64,000 nt of DNA from Bremerella alba (GTDB lineage: Bacteria > Planctomycetota > Planctomycetia > Pirellulales > Pirellulaceae): positions 1-64,000 of the forward strand of contig NZ_JABRWO010000002.1 in the NCBI RefSeq assembly GCF_013618625.1. The letters are read 5' to 3'. The position numbers were made by a program, and so were the translations under genes. Position 1 is the first letter of the stretch; every line of letters begins with the position of its first letter. The notes beneath the pieces are model-generated. The model was not told where the DNA came from and did not search any database. It saw only the letters and a program-made list of their open reading frames with translations. Shown in pieces: positions 1 through 9,233 of this stretch.

Positions 1-108
1 GATCAGCTTGATCAAACAGCAGAAAAGCAAGGAAAGCATCGTGATGCGGCGGCGTATGGCAGGCTGGAACGTGAACTTCCTAGCGGAAATCATAGGCCTG
101 CCAACGAC

Positions 109-1615
109 TTAGTATGCGTTAGCCGTGGGGGCGAGTGTCACTTTGACGATATCAACTTCCATCGCGTATTGATAACCCGAAGTTAAGAACTTGGGAGATA
201 ATGTCAGGTGGTTTATAGAAGAACTGAAGCTCTGGAAAGCGACGCTGCAGTTCTCGCCGGAGATTCTTTTTATGGGACTCCGTCGAAGTTCGTTCGTGGC
301 CAAGGGAGATAAGGATTTCTCCAGCTGCGGAAGACATTAAGGTACCATCGCTTAGGGCAAGGTTGATCCCGCTGTTGGGAATGCCAATGTTATCGATGAT
401 TGACTCGATTTCCTCTTCCGGAACGACTTCATAAATCGTATCAACTACTTGGGCAAAGTACCGCTCTGTCTCTTCGCCCCGTGTTCCCGCAAGTGCGCGA
501 ACGTGAAGTCGAATCTGCCCTGAGTCGACCGAAGGAAAGAAGTCCTGGCCGACTAGCAGGAACGAGCCGGCGGTAAGTACGACAAATAGAATCAAGACAA
601 CCAGGCGGTGAGCCAGCATCCATGCGAGTCCGATTCGATAAAAGGATTTCATTCCATCAAACATCGAATTAAATCCAACGTGAAGGCTCCCGAAGAATCC
701 AGCACTCCGTTGCTCATCGCCTTGGGCATGCTGCTTTAATTCAGCGGCCAAAAGGTACCGCGACATCGTCGGTACGAGCGTTCGACTTAACAAGTAACTG
801 GCAAACATGGCAAAGACGACCGCTAAGGCCATAGGCACGAATAATGCGCGTGCTGCACCGGTAATAAAACCGACGGGCAAGAACACAATGCAGATACACA
901 CGGTCGATACAAACGCTGGCATGGCGATCTGCTGAGCCCCTTCTAAGATCGAAGTCGTGAGCCCTTTTCCCATGTGCAAGTTGCGGTGGATGTTTTCAAT
1001 CTCAACGGTCGCATCATCGACTAAGATTCCCACGGCTAGGGCCAAACCGCCGAGCCTCATCACATTCAGAGAATGGCCCAAGGCTCCTAGAATCGTAATC
1101 GATGCCAAGATGGCAAGTGGGATCGAGATCACAATAATCAAAGTACTGCGCCACGACCCTAAGAAAAGTAGGATCATCGCCCCCGTCAAACTTGCAGCGA
1201 TTCCTGCTTCGACAAGCACACCATGAACCGCATGACGGACAAAGACGGACTGATCTGCTAATAAGGTAACTTTCATCTCTTCCGGTAAAGTGGCTAGTAC
1301 CGCAGGAAGCCGGTCCGAGACTCCTTGCACAATATCGAGAGTCGACCCACTTGATTTTAAAATCGGCTGGAGAACCCCACGTTTTCCATCGACGTGTACG
1401 ATGTTGGTTTGCGGTGCGAATCCATCTCGGACCGTTGCCACGTCGCGAACGCATACCGTACGATTGCCGATTGATTTTATTGGCAAATCGCCAATAGCCT
1501 CTGCGGCTTCAGGACTACCGTTGAGGCGTACGTTCATTTCATGCGTCCCGATTTTTACCGAACCTGAAGGAAGTATCAGGTTCTGCACATTGATCGCTTG
1601 AGAGATTTTCAACAC
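109..1615 (-). pseudogene. RND (HAE-1/AcrB-like) efflux pump fragment, truncated and frameshifted
   Basis: The 487-residue reading frame (1615 down to 152) matches the middle of an AcrB-type inner-membrane pump. It starts within the porter domain (INVQNLILPSG), has the transmembrane stretch LLFLGSWRSTLIIVISIPLA and the TM4 signature GILVDDATVEIENI, and reaches the second periplasmic domain (DFFPSVDSGQIRLHVRA). The family is about 1,050 residues, so roughly 190 N-terminal and 350 C-terminal residues are missing. At about 160-180 the expected NFGLPAPIDVQ continuation is lost. It reappears as MEVDIVKVT in another frame that stops at 109, with only a VVGR-like vestige beyond. No intact start lies upstream. 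I call this a decaying gene rather than a sequencing artefact because both ends are missing and several lesions follow one another. Confidence 0.8.
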
Positions 1616-1760
1616 GATACGCCCGCGCAGTTCACAGAGGCACTGACCACGGGCACAAGATGCAAATCATCTATGGGAAGAGTGATTTCAGACTATCACT
1701 AAAACCTGCTTTCATTCGAGGGAGCAGGTCAATATCGGATAATAGAACAAGGAGCATGGA
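1616..1760. other. Intergenic stretch between the RND remnant and the M19 dipeptidase
   Basis: About 145 bp. The part next to 1615 may still encode degraded RND residues (a frame reading CELRGRIVLKIS). No promoter, hairpin or RNA could be supported. Confidence 0.4.
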
Positions 1761-3011
1761 TCAAGGAGAAGAGGGATGATCGACTTGGTATCCCAAGCTT
1801 TGAGCAGTCTGCTCAACCTTCTCCATCACGCGGAGCAAGTTCTCACCGAGGATGCCTTGGATTTGTTCCTCGGTATAGCCACGATCAAGCAGACCCTGGG
1901 TGATTCGTGGATAGGTGCTTACATCGTCCAGTCCTATCGGAACCATACCAACACCATCATAATCGGATCCTATTCCCACGTGCCGCCAGCCTGCTACTTT
2001 GGTCAGGTGATCTATGTGATCCAGCACGTCGGCAATATCACCGGCAGGCATCGGATGCTCACTTTTCCAGCGATTATACAATTGATTTACCTTGGCCGAA
2101 TCATGCTCTTTCTGCAAGTCTCGCTTGTAGTCTAGCCCGGCCTGGTAGACTTCCGCTGCTTTGGGAACCACAAAGGCGGAAAAGTAATTCACCATTACGA
2201 CGCCATCATGTTCCGGAATCCGCTTTAGTACGTCGTCCGGAACGTTACGAGGCGAATTGGCCACAGCACGGGCTGAGGAGTGAGAAAAGATAACCGGAGC
2301 TTGGCTTGTATCTAGAACGTCATGCATGGTCTTCGCCGAGACGTGAGAGATATCGACCATCATGCCCAACCGGTTCATCCGAAGAATCACTTCTTTGCCG
2401 AATGGACTGAGACCGTTCGACTTCGATGTATCCGTTGCCGAGTCCGCCCAGTCAAGACTATCGTTATGGGTGACCGTCATATATCGAGCCCCCAGATCGA
2501 ACAGGTGGTTCAGGTTGCTGATCGAGTTCTCAATGCAGTGTCCTCCCTCTACACCAATCAGCGACGCGATCTTTCCTTCACCGTATATTCGTCGGATGTC
2601 GGCTACAGTCTTCGCCATTTCGAGTTGATCAGGATAGACTGTCACCATTTTCTTAACCAGTTCAATCTGTTCGATGGTGGTCAAAAGAGCTGTACCTTTA
2701 TAGCCAAGAGACACCGGAACCCATACAGACCAGAACTGAGCACCGACGCCGCCTGCTTTCAAACGAGGAAGATCGGTGTGTAGCTTCGGTTGCGTCTTAG
2801 CGATATCCAGTATTTTAAATTCGCTGTTACTCTTGGTGCGAATCTTCCAAGGCAAGTCGTTGTGACCGTCGATCACAATGCTTTTCGCGTGAATTTCACG
2901 AGCGGTCTCAGAAATCTTAACGCGAGGCTCCTCGGCGTTCGCAGCGTTTGCAATTACGAAGCCAAATATAGGCATCATTACTCTTACAATGCATTGACCA
3001 ACAACACTCAT
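1761..3011 (-). CDS. Membrane dipeptidase, peptidase family M19 (renal dipeptidase-like), exported
   Basis: A zinc dipeptidase that hydrolyses dipeptides and, in this family, commonly tolerates a D-residue at the C-terminal position. Metal-site motifs are present in the family order: DGHNDLPW near residue 50, GVEGGHCIEN (bridging Glu), MTVTHND, DISHVSAKTM and FSHSSARAV (His ligands), and GIGSDYDG. The N-terminus (MSVVGQCIVRVMMPIFGFVI...ANA) is a signal peptide. I chose the ATG at 3011 over an upstream TTG at 3023 because GAGG sits six bases before the ATG. About 417 residues, full length for the family. It is the first intact gene of the peptide-salvage island and is followed on the same strand order by a D,D-carboxypeptidase. 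Substrate range is inferred. Confidence 0.92.
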   Translation of the reverse strand: MSVVGQCIVRVMMPIFGFVIANAANAEEPRVKISETAREIHAKSIVIDGHNDLPWKIRTKSNSEFKILDIAKTQPKLHTDLPRLKAGGVGAQFWSVWVPVSLGYKGTALLTTIEQIELVKKMVTVYPDQLEMAKTVADIRRIYGEGKIASLIGVEGGHCIENSISNLNHLFDLGARYMTVTHNDSLDWADSATDTSKSNGLSPFGKEVILRMNRLGMMVDISHVSAKTMHDVLDTSQAPVIFSHSSARAVANSPRNVPDDVLKRIPEHDGVVMVNYFSAFVVPKAAEVYQAGLDYKRDLQKEHDSAKVNQLYNRWKSEHPMPAGDIADVLDHIDHLTKVAGWRHVGIGSDYDGVGMVPIGLDDVSTYPRITQGLLDRGYTEEQIQGILGENLLRVMEKVEQTAQSLGYQVDHPSSP

Positions 3012-3097
3012 ATCGCACCTCAATCGAACATCATATTGTTTTAAACAAAATTAAATGGACCTAATATTGACGCTCTTCAATCTGGCATTGAGCCTTT

Positions 3098-4030
3098 TCA
3101 TTCGTCACTACTATCGTTTGCAATCTCATTCCAGGTCCAACGATACAAATTACGTGAATCAACGTATCTCGCATCGCTACTGGATGCACCTAGCACCACC
3201 AAAATCAGTCGCTGTCCTCGGCGTTCGGCACACGACACCAGGCACGCACCTGCCGCACCAGTGGTCCCTGTCTTCACGCCGAGGTAGCCTTCTTGGTCTA
3301 GAAAACGATTTGTGTTTTTCCAGGTGATCTCTCTTTTTCCACCTTCTGGACTTTTCACTAGCGCCAGATGGCGACGTGTACTAACGGTCTCTCGGAACGT
3401 TTCGTATTCCATCGCCTTGCGAGTCAACTTAATCATGTCAGCAGCCGTCGTTAGATGGCCTTCTTTTGTGAGCCCATGCGGATTGCGATAGCTAGTTTGG
3501 TTCATACCTAACTGCAGGGCTGTCTCGCACATCGTTCTAATAAATGCGTCATACCCCGATTCCTCCTCCTTCGCCAATCTAGGACCAAAGTGCTCAGCGA
3601 AGGCCACGGAGGCATCATTCCCAGACGGCAGTAGCAAACCATAAAGTAATTCTCGCACCGACAAGCTCTCCCCTGTACGCACCGCAGAGGTTGAACCAGG
3701 CGTCTTATCCGCCTTTTCAGTGAATGTGACGGTTTCGTTCCAGACATCAGGCGACTGTTCAGCAAGCCTTAATACGATCAGTGCGGTCATGATTTTCGTA
3801 ATACTTGCCGGATTCCGCTGTTCATCTTGATTCTCACCAGCCAGGATTTCTCCGGTTTGTTCATTGGCGATAACCCATGCTTTACACGTGACAAACGGAG
3901 GACCGTACAACGGATCTGCTGGTCTCTTGGGACTGGTTACCTCAGGCATCGCCGCATGCCCTGTGGCACCAAGGCATAGCACTGCTGACACAATCACAGC
4001 AGGCGTCATAGACTGCATACAAAACACCAT
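3098..4030 (-). CDS. D-alanyl-D-alanine carboxypeptidase (S11, PBP5-type), exported
   Basis: A penicillin-binding serine peptidase that removes the terminal D-Ala from peptidoglycan pentapeptides in the periplasm. All three active-site motifs are visible: SITK (S76/K79), SGN (136-138) and KTG (253-255). A signal peptide (VIVSAVLCLGATGHA) begins the 310-residue protein. It is shorter than E. coli PBP5 and lacks the C-terminal beta domain and amphipathic membrane anchor, so it is probably soluble or loosely held. The ATG at 4030 has AAGGA about ten bases upstream. Its place beside an M19 dipeptidase and near D-aminoacylases suggests stem-peptide salvage as well as, or instead of, wall maturation. 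A DacF/DacC-like role cannot be separated by sequence alone. Confidence 0.93.
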   Translation of the reverse strand: MVFCMQSMTPAVIVSAVLCLGATGHAAMPEVTSPKRPADPLYGPPFVTCKAWVIANEQTGEILAGENQDEQRNPASITKIMTALIVLRLAEQSPDVWNETVTFTEKADKTPGSTSAVRTGESLSVRELLYGLLLPSGNDASVAFAEHFGPRLAKEEESGYDAFIRTMCETALQLGMNQTSYRNPHGLTKEGHLTTAADMIKLTRKAMEYETFRETVSTRRHLALVKSPEGGKREITWKNTNRFLDQEGYLGVKTGTTGAAGACLVSCAERRGQRLILVVLGASSSDARYVDSRNLYRWTWNEIANDSSDE

Positions 4031-4241
4031 TTGATTAATATCCTTTTATGCTACAAGCGGCACCAACGATTCGCGTTCACTAGATTTCCGAAAGTCAAGT
4101 ATACTCAATGACACTACTTACTATGATTGCACTATCTGCTGCTCCGTATAGATAGTCATCGCTGCTTATCGACTTTTGCTGTCAATCACGTCAGCAGTGC
4201 CCTTTCAACGAGTTTCTCCAAAAACTAACAGGTCGCTGTCG
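4031..4241. other. Intergenic region upstream of the D,D-carboxypeptidase
   Basis: About 210 bp of AT-richer DNA between two minus-strand genes. It probably holds the carboxypeptidase promoter. No clear hexamers, operator repeat or hairpin was found. Confidence 0.3.
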
Positions 4242-5225
4242 CTAGGGCACACCTTCACTTTGATCTCCCACAACATTGCCCCCATGTCTTTTTAGTGATC
4301 TCATGATGCCTTGATAGATATAGCGATTGTTGTTCTCTGAGACCTGATTCGCCTCGCTCCATCGCTGGTAGCTAAGCTCTTGGAAGGCTATATCATCAAG
4401 TCGGCGCAGTTCGACTAGTACATCACGCATCACCGCAGCGCCACGCAATTTAAGGTCTTCCATCACCGGGGTTCCATCGGAGTATCGTACCGACGCAAGT
4501 TCGCGCAACGGGGTCGACCGAGGAAGAATTTCTGCGTCATCAGTCACGGCGGCAATAGGGTTCCATAGCGTGTACTCTGCATCGTAGGAACGATAAAAAA
4601 GCTTGGCTTGTTCGTCGCTACTTTGCGGCCAAGGACCGTCAAGATCGTAGCGAATATCCCCGATTGCCTGACTACTAATGCCATGTTCAGCCCAACGGGT
4701 CATTCCTTCCAGGTACCATCGATTTTTGAAATAGGTAGCTCCATATTGAATCAGGTGGAACAGCTCGTGGGCCGGCGTTACGTTGTGAATTGGGTCGACG
4801 TGCGTACCAATGGATATCACCAGAACCTTTTCTTCAGGGCTCTCACCTAGGATGGGACGAGCCCGGCTGAGTTCATCGTATGCGGTTCCGTTACCATTCT
4901 CTCGATGATGCACGACAACCTGAATGCACGTCGCTTCTTTGAAGCGGGAAGACTGAAGCGGGTCCGGAAACTCGAGCACTTCGCAATAAAGTCGATAGGC
5001 AACGTTAAGCTGACGAGCCAGATTTTCAATACGATCCGGCACACCGGATTGATCCTGGTCCTGCTTGGATACGGATGATTTGCCCTCTAAGGTGTAAAGG
5101 ATCCGAAAGTTGCCTGCGATGAAATGACACTCCAGCTCCGGGGGATCATTATTCGCCAAAGCTTGTTCGAATGAACCTCCAATTAGCACTGCGAGAACGA
5201 TTCCAATAACTCGCGGTTTCGGCAT
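4242..5225 (-). CDS. Exported HExxH putative zinc metalloprotease
   Basis: About 327 residues from the ATG at 5225. Further upstream starts would overlap the next gene, and the signal peptide (VIGIVLAVLIGGSFEQALA) begins at this Met. The core has PAHELFHLIQYGATYFKNRWYLEGMTRWAEHG: an HELFH zinc motif followed after about 17 residues by a Glu in a W(Y)LEGM segment, the layout of gluzincin-type peptidases. An earlier segment DQDQSGVPDRIENLA resembles the Asp/Gly-rich linker seen before the catalytic core in MXAN_6640-like putative metalloproteases. Substrate unknown. It lies between the D,D-carboxypeptidase and the isoaspartyl peptidase on the same strand, so a role in peptide breakdown is likely but not shown. 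Confidence 0.7.
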   Translation of the reverse strand: MPKPRVIGIVLAVLIGGSFEQALANNDPPELECHFIAGNFRILYTLEGKSSVSKQDQDQSGVPDRIENLARQLNVAYRLYCEVLEFPDPLQSSRFKEATCIQVVVHHRENGNGTAYDELSRARPILGESPEEKVLVISIGTHVDPIHNVTPAHELFHLIQYGATYFKNRWYLEGMTRWAEHGISSQAIGDIRYDLDGPWPQSSDEQAKLFYRSYDAEYTLWNPIAAVTDDAEILPRSTPLRELASVRYSDGTPVMEDLKLRGAAVMRDVLVELRRLDDIAFQELSYQRWSEANQVSENNNRYIYQGIMRSLKRHGGNVVGDQSEGVP

Positions 5226-5286
5226 ATGCTCGAATCTTCGAATATAGTCGCGCGGATAACCGTTTGGTCCGTCCGAGCAATAGGAC

Positions 5287-6330
5287 TTACTCACCAAACT
5301 TGTCTTCCCAGATTGCGGTGCCACGGCTACCAGTGGAATCAGCCCAGGCTCGACTCATGGAACCTGTGTTGTACTCAAGAGAGATATTCCCATGACCATC
5401 AATCGCAATCACTCCACCTTCACCCGGTTTAAGCACGTCGTTAATACACGCCTGCGTCGCCTCTGATAGCGACTGATTCGCATACCTCATCCGCCAATTC
5501 ACTTGCGCTGCAATCGCATTGCGGATATACTCTTCCCCACTTCCTGTCGCGCTGATGGCGCACCCTTTATTGTCAGCGTAAGTCCCGGCTCCAATGATAG
5601 GCGCGTCACCAACGCGTCCTACCATTTTACCCGTCATGCCCCCGGTACTGGTCGCTGCTGCAAGATTGCCATGCTGATCGAGCGCCACGCAGCCGACCGT
5701 TCCGCGAGAAATAGCCATGTCGCTTGGATCGCCAATCTGGCTTACTGTCGCGGGCAGAGGATAACTTGGAGCCTCGATTGCCGGCCGACCTGACTTTCGA
5801 AGTTTCCGTTGCAATTGTTTCCATCGTGTTGCATCGTAAAAGTAGTCTGGGGAGACGAAGGCGACACTCTGAGCTTTGGCAAATTCTTCTGCTCCTTTTG
5901 ATGTCAACAAGACATGCGGTGTTTTCTCCATCACCAATCTGGCAGCTTGAATTGGATTGCGAATCCTCTCCACTGCCGAAACAGCACCACACGATAGATC
6001 TTGTCCGTCCATGATCGAGGCATCCATTTGATGAAAGCCTTCTGCGTTGAATACGGCCCCCTTCCCTGCGTTAAAACAAGACGCATTTTCTAATACCATG
6101 ACGGTTCGCTCGACTGCATCAAGTGCCGAACCGCCAGATTCTAGAATCGATTCCCCCTCATGCAACGCTTTTTCGAGGGCCCCTTTATACTTTTGGAGTC
6201 GCTCTTGTGAGATTTCTTTTGAAACAGTTCCTGCCCCGCCATGCAATGCAATTGCCCAACGTGGTTTCTCGGCCTGTAGCGTCCCACAGACAAGCAAGCT
6301 AAAACAAAAAATTGAGTGTGACCAATGCAT
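5287..6330 (-). CDS. Isoaspartyl peptidase / plant-type L-asparaginase (Ntn-hydrolase, T2 family), exported
   Basis: Hydrolyses beta-aspartyl dipeptides and Asn after self-cleavage into alpha and beta subunits. The N-terminal LHGGAGT loop, the FNAGKGAVFN segment and the autoproteolysis site GTVGCVALD (Thr nucleophile, about residue 205) are all visible, with GGMTGKMVGRVGDAPIIGAG and the C-terminal TGSGE substrate loop following. A signal peptide (MHWSHSIFCFSLLVCGTLQA) makes this an exported version. The protein is full length at 347 residues. The gene is divergent from the XylR regulator at 6610, and two TGCGCA elements lie in the shared upstream region. With the cyanophycinase at 12601 it could finish beta-Asp-Arg-type dipeptides; repair-damaged isoAsp peptides are the alternative substrate. 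Confidence 0.92.
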   Translation of the reverse strand: MHWSHSIFCFSLLVCGTLQAEKPRWAIALHGGAGTVSKEISQERLQKYKGALEKALHEGESILESGGSALDAVERTVMVLENASCFNAGKGAVFNAEGFHQMDASIMDGQDLSCGAVSAVERIRNPIQAARLVMEKTPHVLLTSKGAEEFAKAQSVAFVSPDYFYDATRWKQLQRKLRKSGRPAIEAPSYPLPATVSQIGDPSDMAISRGTVGCVALDQHGNLAAATSTGGMTGKMVGRVGDAPIIGAGTYADNKGCAISATGSGEEYIRNAIAAQVNWRMRYANQSLSEATQACINDVLKPGEGGVIAIDGHGNISLEYNTGSMSRAWADSTGSRGTAIWEDKFGE

Positions 6331-6440
6331 GTAGGTGCCTTTAATACCGACTTATTCGGAAGAAGCGTGACATCTGTAGAATAGCGTCACGGGTAAGAAC
6401 GCGTGGCGTATCTCCCCTACAAATCTAGTCCTGCTGACCA

Positions 6441-6500
6441 ATGCAACAATGCAATATTGCGCATTTTTCCTGCGACAATGCGCAATATGGCATTGGCTCG
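6441..6500. promoter_or_regulatory. Paired TGCGCA operator candidate, divergent promoter region
   Basis: Two TGCGCA cores, at 6458-6463 and 6479-6484, start exactly 21 bp apart. Their flanks are inverted relative to each other: ATATTGCGCATT on the plus strand, then the same word on the minus strand. They lie between the isoaspartyl peptidase gene (leftward) and the XylR gene (rightward). Two-helical-turn spacing is what an AraC-family dimer would need. The same pair recurs at 7758/7779 and 10859/10880. Confidence 0.65.
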
Positions 6501-6609
6501 TAAAATCAAAGGACTAATCTAGGCTACGCCGATCGAATCGTTTCACGGTTTGATTTTCCCTTTTGGCGCTAAAGCCCTGACAACACATTCCCTTGGATAT
6601 TGCCAGTTT

Positions 6610-7749
6610 ATGTCGAGTAATCGTTCCGTCGCTGTTCTCGTTGAAACCTACGATAGTTGGGGGCGGAACGTCGTCGAGTCGATTGCCCGCTACGCTCAAT
6701 CTGCACGGTGGTCTTTGGTGATCTCGCCTCGTGACTACGACGGTCGATTACGCTTGCCACCTCAGTGGAATGGTGACGGCGTGATCGCTATGCTACGCGA
6801 CACAGCGATGGTCGATCACCTCCGTGGCGCCAAGGTCCCGGTCGTCGATGTTGATGCGTTACTTCAGGATGTCAGCGATGTTGGACGCGTCGTAACGGAC
6901 GACCATCTTAGGGTCTCGATGGCTTTCAATCACTTTCGGGACATGAACTTCCAGCACTTCGCAACCTATGCCCCCAAGGTCAATCGATATCCGGATTGGC
7001 GTTCCCAGTTGTTTCAGGAAGTAGTTGAGCAAGCAGGGTTTCCTTGTTTTGATTTCCTTGATTCGTGTGGTGAAAACTTTGGTTGGCTCGCCGATTCCCG
7101 AAAGGTAGCCGATTGGATTCGACAACGTCCCTTGCCTTTGGCGGTTTTCTCCCCCGACCCTGTCCCGGCTCGCCAGCTTGCTGAGATTTGCCAGTGGGAG
7201 GATATTCGCGTGCCGGACGAAGTTGGGATTCTAGCTGGAGACACAGATGACCTACTTTGCTCGATTGCCTTTCCTCCGATTTCAAGTATCGAACTGGATT
7301 GCTATCAGATTGGCCAAGAGGCCTGTCTCTTGCTTAACGAACTGATTAACGGAAAGACACCGCCCAATCAGCCCACTTGTATTGCTCCGCTACGAGTGAT
7401 TCCCCGCCATTCGACCGAGATCTTAGCCGTTTCGGATCAGGAACTTGCTGAAGTATTGAGATTCATTCGTGCCAGGGCGTGCGAAAACATCCGTGTCAAA
7501 GACATTTTGGAAGTCGTCCCCATCTCAAGACGACGGTTGGAACAGAAGTTTCGCACGTTGTTGGGGCGATCGATCGCCGAAGAAATCCGTCGAGTTCGCC
7601 TAGATCATGCGCGCCAGTTGCTAATCGAGACGACCTTGGCCACCTCGGTTATCGCGATCAAATGCGGCTTTTCCAGTGGTGTTGAGTTGGCCCATGCCTT
7701 CCGGAAATATCACGGAATTCGTCCAACCGATCTACGCAAACGGCGATGA
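6610..7749 (+). CDS. XylR-family transcriptional regulator (PBP-like sensor plus AraC-type HTH)
   Basis: About 379 residues. The N-terminal two-thirds resemble a LacI/ribose-binding-type ligand domain, with VAVLVETYDSWGRNVVESIARYA at the start and EVGILAGDTDDLLCS later. The last 100 residues carry the double helix-turn-helix of AraC proteins, including RVRLDHARQLL, VIAIKCGFSSGVELAHAFRKYHG and RPTDLRKRR. This architecture is typical of E. coli XylR. I chose the ATG at 6610 because the 20 residues before it would need a TTG start and do not match the domain. It is divergent from the isoaspartyl peptidase gene and followed by dadA-like and D-aminoacylase genes, so it probably senses an amino acid or peptide ligand rather than xylose. 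Likely acts at the TGCGCA pairs. Confidence 0.88.
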   Translation: MSSNRSVAVLVETYDSWGRNVVESIARYAQSARWSLVISPRDYDGRLRLPPQWNGDGVIAMLRDTAMVDHLRGAKVPVVDVDALLQDVSDVGRVVTDDHLRVSMAFNHFRDMNFQHFATYAPKVNRYPDWRSQLFQEVVEQAGFPCFDFLDSCGENFGWLADSRKVADWIRQRPLPLAVFSPDPVPARQLAEICQWEDIRVPDEVGILAGDTDDLLCSIAFPPISSIELDCYQIGQEACLLLNELINGKTPPNQPTCIAPLRVIPRHSTEILAVSDQELAEVLRFIRARACENIRVKDILEVVPISRRRLEQKFRTLLGRSIAEEIRRVRLDHARQLLIETTLATSVIAIKCGFSSGVELAHAFRKYHGIRPTDLRKRR

Positions 7750-7754
7750 AATGA

Positions 7755-7790
7755 TTCTGCGCAGTCGCCCAATCTATTTGCGCAGCCGCA
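7755..7790. promoter_or_regulatory. Paired TGCGCA operator candidate upstream of the D-amino acid dehydrogenase gene
   Basis: TGCGCA at 7758-7763 and 7779-7784, again 21 bp start to start. Here the flanks (TCTGCGCAG, TTTGCGCAG) form a direct repeat. It sits between the regulator stop (7749) and the ATG at 7867, about 83 bp upstream of that start. Confidence 0.65.
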
Positions 7791-7866
7791 TATTGTCACT
7801 CTAAATCGAAGCACACACAATCGAAGCAAGTAGGAAATATAGTCTTTGTTTAGGACGAGTTGAGCG

Positions 7867-9186
7867 ATGGTAGTTGCTTCGAAGTCGATTAAAGATAACC
7901 TCAATTCTGAAACCAAACACGAACGCACAGTCGGCCAGGGACAGAAGCCAATCGTTGTCGTCGGTGGCGGTGTTGTCGGCGCAGCATGCGCCTACTACCT
8001 GGCAATGCAAGGAAGTCCGGTAGTCGTTATCGACCAAGGGACCTTTGGCAACGCATGTTCGCACGGAAACTGTGGATACGTTTCCCCCAGTCACATTCTT
8101 CCGCTTTGTCGTCCCGGCGCAGTGCTTTCTTCACTGAAGACCTTGTTTTCACGAAACTCCCCTTTCAAGATCCGTGCTCGCCTCGATATGAAGATGTGGT
8201 GGTGGCTACTCAAGTTCGCCCTGCGTTGCAATCAAGCCAATATGATTGAAGCAGGTCATGCACGTCACGGGCTTCTCCAATCTTCGCGCACGTTATACCA
8301 GTCGATGATAGACGACGGTCGCTTAGGAGACTGCGAGTGGGAAACGGTCGGATTAATGTTCGTCCATAGTGACCGCAAACACTTCGAGTCGTTCGAGAAG
8401 ACCAATCAATTGATCGTCGACGAGTTTGGTGCGAGCTTTGAACGACTCGATCAAGCCGAGCTTCTCCGACGCGAGCCGGCGTTAAGAGAGGTTGCCTGCG
8501 GCGCTTGGATGTTTGAGGGAGATGCTCACCTTCGCCCTCACCTACTTATGAAATCGTGGCGAAGTCTGCTGGAAGAACAGGATGTTGAAATCCGTGAGAA
8601 CTGCGAGTTCTACGACTTGGAAACGACAGGAAATAACGCCCATGCCATTGAAACGAATCAAGGTCGAATCGAAGCGGATCAGGTGATCTTTGCCACGGGC
8701 GCCTGGTCACGAATGATCCAGCGAAAGCTAAAAGCCCGGATTCCGGTAGAGCCTGGCAAAGGCTACTCGATTACTATGCAACGTCCTGAAATCTGCCCGA
8801 AATATCCGATGCTCTTCGAGGACCATAAGGTTGGCATTTCGCCGACCTCTAGTGCTCTTCGGATCGGTTCGACCATGGAATTCGCAGGGTACGACTCATC
8901 ACTCCGGGAAGATCGGCTCCAATTGCTGACAGACACTGCCAAATACTACCTGCACGACCCCATTCGTAATCCCGTTGTCGAACGTTGGTACGGATGGCGG
9001 CCCATGAGTTGTGATGAAATCCCGCTGATTGGCCGTGTCCCCCGATACGGCAACGTTTGGCTTGCCGCTGGTCATAGTATGCTAGGTCTTTCGATGGCCA
9101 CGGCAACCGGCAAAATGATTTCAGAAATGATGACCGGTCAAACGCCTCATCTCGACCCCCACCCCTATCGCCCCAGCCGTTTTTAG
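7867..9186 (+). CDS. FAD-dependent D-amino acid dehydrogenase (DadA-like)
   Basis: Oxidatively deaminates D-amino acids to 2-oxo acids at the cytoplasmic membrane, passing electrons to the respiratory chain. The Rossmann motif VVGGGVVGAACAYYLA begins near residue 35, preceded by an unusually long polar leader. The HGNCGYVSPSHILPLCRPG segment is the DadA-type flavin loop. The C-terminal GWRPMSCDEIPLIGRVP and LAAGHSMLGLSMATATGKM are typical of the DAO superfamily. At 439 residues it is close to the usual 415-440. No signal peptide, so it is a cytosolic-side enzyme. It is preceded by a TGCGCA pair and followed after about 48 bp by a D-aminoacylase gene, which would supply free D-amino acids. Hydroxyproline-type oxidation is an alternative. 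Confidence 0.9.
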   Translation: MVVASKSIKDNLNSETKHERTVGQGQKPIVVVGGGVVGAACAYYLAMQGSPVVVIDQGTFGNACSHGNCGYVSPSHILPLCRPGAVLSSLKTLFSRNSPFKIRARLDMKMWWWLLKFALRCNQANMIEAGHARHGLLQSSRTLYQSMIDDGRLGDCEWETVGLMFVHSDRKHFESFEKTNQLIVDEFGASFERLDQAELLRREPALREVACGAWMFEGDAHLRPHLLMKSWRSLLEEQDVEIRENCEFYDLETTGNNAHAIETNQGRIEADQVIFATGAWSRMIQRKLKARIPVEPGKGYSITMQRPEICPKYPMLFEDHKVGISPTSSALRIGSTMEFAGYDSSLREDRLQLLTDTAKYYLHDPIRNPVVERWYGWRPMSCDEIPLIGRVPRYGNVWLAAGHSMLGLSMATATGKMISEMMTGQTPHLDPHPYRPSRF

Positions 9187-9233
9187 TTCCTCGTTTGTAT
9201 CCATATGGAACCTCTTACACCGAAAGAGAAAGC

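Noticed and set aside
3055-3327. 90-codon plus-strand frame near the D,D-carboxypeptidase 3' end
   Set aside because: It overlaps the real minus-strand gene antisense for most of its length and has no domain or SD.
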